From: Candidatus Methanomethylicaceae archaeon
GTDB taxonomy: Archaea > Thermoproteota > Methanomethylicia > Methanomethylicales > Methanomethylicaceae
Direction: 5' to 3'
Length of the DNA stretch: 64,000 nt
Assembly (NCBI GenBank): GCA_015660995.1
Contig: JACTUC010000006.1
Span: 1 to 64,000, forward strand
Part shown: piece after piece, positions 58,264-64,000 of the stretch
How the letters are laid out: each line of letters begins with the position of its first letter
How positions within the stretch are numbered: the stretch's first letter is position 1
Notes under the pieces: generated by a model
The model's input: the letters and a program-made list of their open reading frames with translations, nothing else
Database searches by the model: none
Told to the model about the DNA's origin: nothing
Position numbers and translations under genes: made by a program

Positions 58264-58884
58264 TTGCCTTTCCCTCATGTGGTGCGAATAGTGAAGGTTC
58301 CTGAGGTTGTAGGTCTACTCATTTCTTGGATCGTAATCAGCATCTGCTTCTCGGTGGCGTACCTCTTTTCTGACCTATCTCTTTTCCCCCTCGCTTTCCT
58401 ATTGGCAGCAGGCTCCGCAGGCGTTGGCTTCCTCTTGCACGAGCTGGCTCATCGGACTGTCGCGAGGAGATACGGTTGCTATGCTGTCTACCAGCTTTGG
58501 ATTTGGGGGCTCGTCCTTGCACTAGCTATGGCAATATTAACCCAGGGGCAGCTAATATTCGCCGCACTTGGTGCAGTTTACATCACCCCCATGGCGATCT
58601 CCCCCTATGTCGACACGAATACCATGAAGCGGGTCTATGGTCTAATCTCTCTGGCGGGACCCTCAATGAACCTGCTGTTAGTAGTCATCTTCTTCTTCCT
58701 TTATCTACAGAATGGGATAGTAGGAGATTTGGGATACATAGGCATGCAGATCAATCTATGGCTAGCCGCATTCAATCTCATTCCAATCCCTCCCTTCGAC
58801 GGCTCGAAAATATTCAGCTGGTCAAAAATAGTATGGGCAATCTTCACCATCCCGGCTTGGCTTCTGTTATTCTTTGTGTTATAA
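58264..58884 (+). CDS. M50-type membrane metalloprotease (site-2 protease-like)
   Basis: This 206-residue protein has about five membrane segments, the metal motif HELAHRTVARRYG (HExxH) near residue 60 and a second conserved part NLIPIPPFDGSKIF (Asp ligand) near residue 177. It belongs to the short archaeal M50 group that may cleave proteins inside the membrane. No PDZ or CBS domain is fused. The start is TTG at 58264 or GTG at 58279. Confidence 0.85.
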   Translation: MPFPHVVRIVKVPEVVGLLISWIVISICFSVAYLFSDLSLFPLAFLLAAGSAGVGFLLHELAHRTVARRYGCYAVYQLWIWGLVLALAMAILTQGQLIFAALGAVYITPMAISPYVDTNTMKRVYGLISLAGPSMNLLLVVIFFFLYLQNGIVGDLGYIGMQINLWLAAFNLIPIPPFDGSKIFSWSKIVWAIFTIPAWLLLFFVL

Positions 58885-58916
58885 GCAGCACACAATAAAT
58901 AAAATCCTTAAATTAA

Positions 58917-60119
58917 ATGTCAGCGCAGTCTGATCTGGTGCTCATAATGGCAGGTTTGGATTACGAACTCTCCTTACTTGGCGAGCTAGTTGAGATTAAC
59001 ACCGACACTGCAAAGAAGACTGGCTATCCGCAATGTGCCTCGCTAATCTCCAAGAGGATGGAGGAACTAGGTTTGCGGGTGGAAGTTGTAGACCCAGAGG
59101 AAAAAGTGGGCGATGGTCTCCCGAGGCCTAGCGTCGTAGGCACCTTGGATGTGGGTGCCCAGGAGACGATCGGTCTGGTGACCCACTATGATGTAGTCCC
59201 TCCTGGCGACAACTGGCAGAGGGATCCTTTCAAGTTCACTGTTGAGGGAGATCGTGCCTATGGGCGGGGGTCTTCCGATGACAAGAGCGCCATCGCTGTC
59301 TGCATGGGCGCCGTGAAAACAGTTGGCAAGGATGCGCGGCACAACGTTAAGATCATAGCCTCTCCAGAAGAGGAGATCGGGGGGACGTGGGGGATAGGTT
59401 ACGTAATGGGCGATTATGGGCTGCGGTTCGACTACGGAGTAATCGTTGATGCCCAACCTAACATGATATCCATAGGAGCTAGCGGCATAATCCAAGGCGA
59501 GACAAGGGTGTTTGGCAAGCAGGGGCACGCCGGTTACCCCCACCACGCCAACAACCCAATACCCAAGCTCGCCCGCCTCCTGACCGCGTTCGAAGAGTTT
59601 GCTAGGTTTAGGGAGCGCAAGCTCTCGTCCATCGATGCCCCGCCGAACTCCCCCAAGAAGAAGCTGTGGGGGAGGATCTCCTTCACAATGATCGGCGGAG
59701 GGGAAAAGGAGAATGTTATCCCTGGCGAGGCATGGGCAAGGTTCGACATGCGCCTCCTCCCGGACGAGAACCCTGCCGAAGCAAAGAATGAGCTGCAGGA
59801 GTTCTTCGACCGAACGAAGGAGAGGCTCGCCATAAATGCCCAGCTCACGTTCACAAAATTCGATGACGCTTACCTCACACCGCCCTCAAGCGAGATCGTA
59901 AAACGCTTTGCCGATGCTACTGCTGCCGTATTCGGAGTTCCGCTCCCATTAGCAGCATCCCTGGGAGGGGACGATGGCAAGTTCCTCTTCGAGAAAGGCA
60001 TACCAGTTGTGAGCTACGGCGCCATTGCGGAGGATTCCAACTTCCATGGAAAAGATGAATTCGTCCGACTGTCCGACCTTCAGAACGTCAGAGATGTATT
60101 GATCCGCCTCATCGGATAG
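58917..60119 (+). CDS. M20 family metallopeptidase (dipeptidase / ArgE-DapE-like)
   Basis: This 400-residue zinc peptidase has metal ligands in VTHYDVVPPGDNWQRDPF near residue 88, GRGSSDDKSA near residue 120 and PEEEIGG near residue 147, a dimerisation domain (about 185-300), and FHGKDEFV near the carboxyl end. Substrates in this family range from dipeptides to acyl-amino acids, so the exact one is unknown. No lysine or arginine biosynthesis genes lie beside it. Confidence 0.9.
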   Translation: MSAQSDLVLIMAGLDYELSLLGELVEINTDTAKKTGYPQCASLISKRMEELGLRVEVVDPEEKVGDGLPRPSVVGTLDVGAQETIGLVTHYDVVPPGDNWQRDPFKFTVEGDRAYGRGSSDDKSAIAVCMGAVKTVGKDARHNVKIIASPEEEIGGTWGIGYVMGDYGLRFDYGVIVDAQPNMISIGASGIIQGETRVFGKQGHAGYPHHANNPIPKLARLLTAFEEFARFRERKLSSIDAPPNSPKKKLWGRISFTMIGGGEKENVIPGEAWARFDMRLLPDENPAEAKNELQEFFDRTKERLAINAQLTFTKFDDAYLTPPSSEIVKRFADATAAVFGVPLPLAASLGGDDGKFLFEKGIPVVSYGAIAEDSNFHGKDEFVRLSDLQNVRDVLIRLIG

Positions 60120-60194
60120 CTGAACTGCAAGTCGAAAAAATGCGCCTTTGGGTGGCTGCCATCGACCCACTATGTGCATACCCGCCTTTCTGGA

Positions 60195-60680
60195 TCAGAA
60201 GAGGTATCCAAAGCCCCAAACGACTGCTGTTACAATTATCGCTGCCCCAAGCACGCCTAGGGCAATCGACGCAAATGCCTTCTTGAAATCCATGCCCAAC
60301 AGGTAAGCCAAGATGCAGCCTGTCCATGCTCCCGTAAATGGTATAGGAACTGCCACGAAAATAGCCAGCCCCCCATAGCCGTATTTGTCAATCTGCGACT
60401 TGTACTTTGACCTGACGTAAACAATGTACTTTACATAATACTTCTTCAGCCGATTAGTGTCCTTCATCCCAAGTATCCAACTATTGACCTTCCCCATTAA
60501 AAGAAGTACGAACGGTATGAAAATAATGTTGCCGAACAATGAGGCAAAGAATACGACCCAGATGTTCATGCCCGCAAGAAATCCGTATATGATGGACCCC
60601 CTGCACTCACTTATGGGCGCCAGTGCGAACAGGACGACATATAGTATCTGCTGAATGGAGTCCATGAAGGTAAAAATCAA
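60195..60680 (-). CDS. Small multidrug export protein family (COG2426) membrane protein
   Basis: This 161-residue protein has four to five membrane segments and the family pattern ALAPISECRGSIIYGFLAGMN near the amino end, VAVPIPFTGAWTGCILAYLLGMDFKKAF and GVLGAAIIVTAVVWG at the carboxyl end. Despite the family name no substrate is established. A second in-frame Met (MDSIQQILY) may be the true start. Confidence 0.85.
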   Translation of the reverse strand: MIFTFMDSIQQILYVVLFALAPISECRGSIIYGFLAGMNIWVVFFASLFGNIIFIPFVLLLMGKVNSWILGMKDTNRLKKYYVKYIVYVRSKYKSQIDKYGYGGLAIFVAVPIPFTGAWTGCILAYLLGMDFKKAFASIALGVLGAAIIVTAVVWGFGYLF

Positions 60681-60736
60681 TTCTGGCTTATAGCCTTATT
60701 TATACAGCGAGTAATGAGAATATTTGATGTGAGAGA

Positions 60737-61480
60737 ATGCGAGCCATAGTTCTGGCCGGGGGCTACGCCAAGAGGCTCTGGCCCCTTACCAAAGACTGCC
60801 CAAAACCCCTGCTGCCCATAGGCGACTCCCACATCTTGGACTACATTGTCTCCAAGATCAACGATGTCAATAGAATCGAAGAGATAATCCTCGCAACGAA
60901 CCAGAGGTTCGAGGGCAATTTCCTCGAATGGGTAAGGGAGAGGGGGTACAGAAACATCACGGTCTTTCCAGAACCTTCTATGCAAGAGGAAGAGAAGCTT
61001 GGCCCCGTAAAGGCGATTGATCTCATAATCAAGGAAACCCCCCGAGACGACTTTCTCATTGCTGCGGGCGACAACCTCTTCTCCCTCGACCTTGCCGAGC
61101 TTGTCACCTTCTACAGAAAGGTAAAGTCACCCGTAATTGCCCTCTATGAGGTCGGAAGTCTTGAACTCGCGAAGAAGTATGCCTCCGTCGAAGTGAATGA
61201 GAAACGGAAGATAGTCAGCTTTGAGGAGAAGCCCGAGTACCCCAAGAGCCAACTCGTCTCTACAGGGATTTACGTCCTGCCGTGGAAGAGCATATCCAAA
61301 ATAGGGGCATACCTCCAAGATGGCAACCTCCCAGATCCCATTGGCAGGTTCATTGGTTGGCTCTCTGAACGTGAAAATGTATACGGTTTCAAGTTTGCTG
61401 GGTACTGGTACGACATAGGATCGTTGGAGTCTTACGCGAGCGCCCAAGAAGATTTCAGGAAGAGGCCATCAAAGCGCTAA
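60737..61480 (+). CDS. Sugar-phosphate nucleotidyltransferase
   Basis: This 247-residue protein has the nucleotidyltransferase signature MRAIVLAGGYAKRLWPLTKDCPKPLLPIGDSHILDY, then DDFLIAAGDNLFSLDL near residue 108 and EEKPEYPKSQLVSTGIYVL. It activates a sugar-1-phosphate to an NDP-sugar; glucose-1-phosphate with dTTP or UTP is the usual reaction for this subtype. No carboxyl hexapeptide repeats are present. A convergent epimerase gene lies 30 bases away. Confidence 0.9.
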   Translation: MRAIVLAGGYAKRLWPLTKDCPKPLLPIGDSHILDYIVSKINDVNRIEEIILATNQRFEGNFLEWVRERGYRNITVFPEPSMQEEEKLGPVKAIDLIIKETPRDDFLIAAGDNLFSLDLAELVTFYRKVKSPVIALYEVGSLELAKKYASVEVNEKRKIVSFEEKPEYPKSQLVSTGIYVLPWKSISKIGAYLQDGNLPDPIGRFIGWLSERENVYGFKFAGYWYDIGSLESYASAQEDFRKRPSKR

Positions 61481-61510
61481 GGCGATATCTACATTAAAGG
61501 GGCAACTGGC

Positions 61511-62476
61511 CTAAAGAAGGGTGCGAGCCCCTTTCACTTGCCCAAGCTCTTTCTCGAACCATGCCAGGGTTCTCCCAAGGCCCTCTCGGATGCCTACCTT
61601 TGCCTTCCATCTCAACTCACGCTCTGCCTTTCCCACATCAGGCCGCGTTAGTTCGACATCGCCGAGCCACGCTACCCCGCCCCTGGCGCTGACTTCCACG
61701 CCCCCCAGACCCAGTATCTCGAGCATCATCTTCACAAGCCCAATGACGCTGCAGGACTCGCCTAGGCCGATGTTGTATGCTTCCCCTGCGCACTTCGACT
61801 TCGGCGCAAGCAGAAAGGCATCGATGGCATCGTCTATGTACAAGTAGTCCTTTGTCTGCTCCCCTGAGCCTAGAACCTCCAGCCTCGCCGAGCCCCTCAG
61901 AAGCTTCCTGTAGAGATCTATCATCACGCCTTTGTTTGTCCCAGGCCCGTAGACGTTGAACAGCCTCAGGGTGACGGTGGGGACATGATATAGCTCGCTG
62001 TAGATCCTGCAGTAGTGCTCAGCCGCCATCTTCGATAGGCCATAGAACGAGTAAGGTATGAGGGCTTCGTCCTCGGGGGTAGGCGTCCTTGCAGCGTTTC
62101 CGTAAACAGTGGACGATGAGGCGAAGACCACCCTGGCGCTGCCCGCTTTTGCTGCCTCAAGTATGTTGAAGGTGCCATCTATATTTATGCTCATGTCTAA
62201 GCGAGGGTCCTTCGTAGAGACAGGAACGCTCGACTGTGCCGCGAGGTGGTAGATCAGGTCGCACCCCTTGGCCACTCCCGCCACCGCCTTCGCGTCCCTT
62301 ATGTCGCCATTGATGAACTCCACTCCGCCGGTCTTGACAAGACCAGATATATTGGAGAGGCTCCCTGTTGAGAGATTGTCAAAGATCCTGAGCATCTCTC
62401 CCTGCCTTATCAGTTGCTCTGCCAGCTTAGGACCAATGAAGCCTGCCCCACCTGTAATAAGGATCAACGTTTCCAC
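61511..62476 (-). CDS. NAD-dependent epimerase (UDP-glucose 4-epimerase-like)
   Basis: This short-chain dehydrogenase-type enzyme has about 321 residues. It begins with LILITGGAGFIGPKLAEQLI, has DLIYHLAAQSSVPVS and FASSSTVYGNA, and the catalytic YSFYGLSKMAAEHY. I take the GTG at 62476, because it falls just before the Rossmann motif. The open frame extends 41 codons upstream, but that segment has no family similarity and overlaps the likely promoter. Together with the neighbouring nucleotidyltransferase it suggests NDP-sugar supply for glycans. Confidence 0.92.
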   Translation of the reverse strand: METLILITGGAGFIGPKLAEQLIRQGEMLRIFDNLSTGSLSNISGLVKTGGVEFINGDIRDAKAVAGVAKGCDLIYHLAAQSSVPVSTKDPRLDMSINIDGTFNILEAAKAGSARVVFASSSTVYGNAARTPTPEDEALIPYSFYGLSKMAAEHYCRIYSELYHVPTVTLRLFNVYGPGTNKGVMIDLYRKLLRGSARLEVLGSGEQTKDYLYIDDAIDAFLLAPKSKCAGEAYNIGLGESCSVIGLVKMMLEILGLGGVEVSARGGVAWLGDVELTRPDVGKAERELRWKAKVGIREGLGRTLAWFEKELGQVKGARTLL

Positions 62477-62636
62477 CTGAGCTAGAAGTTTGGGGGGAGT
62501 GATATTAAAGGTTCTACGTGCGAAGTGCACTGCCGAACCCCCGGCGCCATAAAAACGATATAACTCTGTAATTGGGAAAGTCTTAATTCGATCGAGCATT
62601 AACCTTTCTACAACAACTCACTTACCAGGGTCTAAC

Positions 62637-63806
62637 TTGAGATATTTCACCAGCCCATACAACTTTCTTCACCAGGAATGCAGACAGATAAAGATCTACG
62701 ATACGACCCTCAGGGATGGGGAGCAAACCCCGGGCGTCAAGTTCACGAAAGAGCACAAGGTCCAGATCGCGAGGAAGCTCGACACCTTGGGCGTGCACAC
62801 AATTGAGGCTGGGTTCCCTGTAATATCCGCCTATGACGAGGAGGCAGTCAGGGCCGTCGCAGCCGAGCACCTCAGCGCCGACGTCATATGCCTTTGCAGG
62901 TCAAAGAAGAAGGACATAGATGCCGCGCTGAGGGCAGACGTAGACGGAGTAATAATATTCCTGGCTGTGTCAGATCTACACCTGAAGCACAAGCTGCACA
63001 TTGATCTCACGACCGCCGTGAACATGGCAGCAGAATCAATCTCCTACGCTAAGGAGCACGGCCTCTATGTCCAGCTCTCGGCTGAGGATGCCACACGAAC
63101 CTCGCTTGACTCGCTGACAGCACTCTACAGTGCAGCAGAGGAGAGCGGGGCAGACAGGCTAGGCATTGCGGACACGACAGGTTGCATAAGACCCCAGGGG
63201 ATGCACTACCTCGTGGAATCGCTGCGGAAGGTCTTTGACACAGAGCTCTCGGTCCATTGCCACGACGACTTCGGGCTGGCAGTGGCAAACTCGCTCGCAG
63301 CCTACGAGGCTGGCGTGGATGCGATATCTGTCACAGTCAACGGTCTCGGCGAGAGGTGTGGCAACGCTGCACTGGAGGAGGTCGTTATGGCTCTCTATTC
63401 CCTATACGGGGTAGACCTCAAGTTCAGGATCGATCTGCTCAAGTCACTCTCTGACATGGTCTCGGAGTACTCTGGTATCCCTATCCCGATAAACAAGGCC
63501 GTCGTAGGCCCCAACGCTTTCAGGCATGAATCGGGGATCCACGTGGCTGCCGTGATGAAGTGCCCGTTCACCTATGAATCCTACGAGCCGCAGCTGGTGG
63601 GTCAGGACAGGAAGCTAGTCTTCGGCAGGCACTCCGGGTCCGACGGCGTCAGGGAGAAACTCAAGTCCTTTGGCTTAGCTATCAGCGATGAAGAGCTTGC
63701 TGACATCGTAAGCCAACTGAAGACCCTACCGATGGACGCCTATCTCGATAACGATGGGCTAGCCGATTTCGCCAAGAAGATCCTGGCGAAGAGGGGCAGA
63801 AGTTGA
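62637..63806 (+). CDS. 2-isopropylmalate / homocitrate synthase family enzyme (short form)
   Basis: This 389-residue TIM-barrel acyl-CoA condensing enzyme has DTTLRDGEQTPGVKFTKEHK near the start, LSAEDATRT near residue 138, HCHDDFGLAVANSLAA near residue 203 and GLGERCGNAALEEVV near residue 235. It lacks the LeuA regulatory dimer domain, so homocitrate synthase or a related enzyme is as likely as isopropylmalate synthase. The start is TTG; no better start is seen. It is overlapped by the next gene in a TTGA arrangement. Confidence 0.88.
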   Translation: MRYFTSPYNFLHQECRQIKIYDTTLRDGEQTPGVKFTKEHKVQIARKLDTLGVHTIEAGFPVISAYDEEAVRAVAAEHLSADVICLCRSKKKDIDAALRADVDGVIIFLAVSDLHLKHKLHIDLTTAVNMAAESISYAKEHGLYVQLSAEDATRTSLDSLTALYSAAEESGADRLGIADTTGCIRPQGMHYLVESLRKVFDTELSVHCHDDFGLAVANSLAAYEAGVDAISVTVNGLGERCGNAALEEVVMALYSLYGVDLKFRIDLLKSLSDMVSEYSGIPIPINKAVVGPNAFRHESGIHVAAVMKCPFTYESYEPQLVGQDRKLVFGRHSGSDGVREKLKSFGLAISDEELADIVSQLKTLPMDAYLDNDGLADFAKKILAKRGRS

Positions 63807-64000
63807 GCAAAGGAGTCTATTCACTCGCCACATCCAACAAGGCAAAGGTGGCGGTTGGGCTCAATTCGGACCTCCCGTCAGCGGAGAGGGTGGTGAACTC
63901 GGCCCTCTTCGCCAAGAGGGAAGGTTACGCCGAGCCAATTTTCATCTCTGCGAAGAAACCCGAATCCCCCCTATTCGATGCAGTAGGCAAGGACATGTCT
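63803..64000 (+). CDS. Partial ORF, unknown (possible MtxX/phosphotransacetylase-like)
   Basis: An open frame runs from the TTG at 63803 to the window end, 66 codons. It reads SKGVYSLATSNKAKVAVGLN, then SDLPSAERVVNSALFAKREG. The overlap with the upstream synthase stop shows a single operon. The amino-terminal KVAVGL...A..A...GYAEPIFI pattern loosely recalls phosphotransacetylase-like (MtxX/PTB) proteins, but too little is visible to be sure. Confidence 0.5.
   Translation, partial: MSKGVYSLATSNKAKVAVGLNSDLPSAERVVNSALFAKREGYAEPIFISAKKPESPLFDAVGKDMS

Noticed and set aside
62477-62599. Amino-terminal extension of the epimerase (41 residues)
   Set aside because: The Rossmann motif starts right after the GTG at 62476 and the extension looks like promoter DNA.

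Overview
This 64 kb window is archaeal chromosome. Archaeal-type markers include proteasome-activating nucleotidase, the DP2 subunit of DNA polymerase D, geranylgeranylglyceryl phosphate synthase, archaeal/eukaryal release factor aRF1, an RPA-like protein, NAC, Elf1, Sec61beta, TiaS, Tsr3, aTrm56, DUF2070, an archaeal RNase P RNA and tRNA introns bounded by bulge-helix-bulge (BHB) motifs. The 16S-23S operon has no tRNA-Ala in its spacer and no 5S gene next to it. Together with PolD this suggests a TACK/Thermoproteota lineage (Nitrososphaeria- or Bathyarchaeia-like) rather than a typical euryarchaeon. That placement is inference; only the 16S sequence or a marker tree can settle it.

Layout. 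1-20.6 kb is dense housekeeping: mbf1-hflX-trm56; pan-PUA-NAC; an unusual HTH/ATP-cone/NrdD-like protein; the thiolase-DUF35-HMG-CoA synthase module of the mevalonate pathway with an upstream regulator; tRNA-Pro; an FAD protein; a SWIM protein and RPA; the elf1-GGGPS-polyprenol kinase-like-polD2 operon; a four-CBS protein; glyA; and a 57-codon Sec61beta gene. 20.6-23.5 kb holds an MBL exonuclease-like gene and DUF2070.

23.5-34.8 kb is a visibly AT-rich, gene-poor accessory segment. It carries hypF without other hyp genes, an HTH-CBS regulator, several winged-helix proteins, an AdoMet/arginine decarboxylase-family gene, a V4R sensor, two paralogous membrane-anchored dual-HTH proteins flanking a roadblock-like protein, and a receiver-only response regulator. 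A TATCA(C/A)AGTGA-like operator motif recurs four times near the HTH-CBS gene. This segment is the best place to look for an undescribed sensing or regulatory system.

34.8-40.5 kb has an MFS transporter, superoxide dismutase, an intron-containing initiator-like tRNA-Met, tiaS with a stand-alone RAM-domain gene, tsr3, the RNase P RNA and DUF2284. 40.7-45.5 kb is the 23S/16S operon on the minus strand, with long processing stems and a recognisable BHB around 16S. 45.9-51.1 kb has an FKBP, an acetate-assimilation operon (acs, AceTr transporter, a thioredoxin-reductase-like protein lacking one catalytic Cys), and a DUF72 / LigD-phosphoesterase pair. 51.2-64 kb has tRNA-Ile, tRNA-Ala, a PH-domain protein, a complete proB-proA-proC operon, aRF1, pyrH, an intron-containing tRNA-Leu, Nudix, an M50-like protease, an M20 peptidase, sugar-nucleotide genes and a LeuA/homocitrate-synthase-family gene followed by a truncated ORF.

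The gene set suggests an organism exposed to some oxygen (SOD), able to assimilate acetate, make proline de novo, and make archaeal isoprenoid lipids through mevalonate. hypF hints at a [NiFe] hydrogenase elsewhere in the genome.
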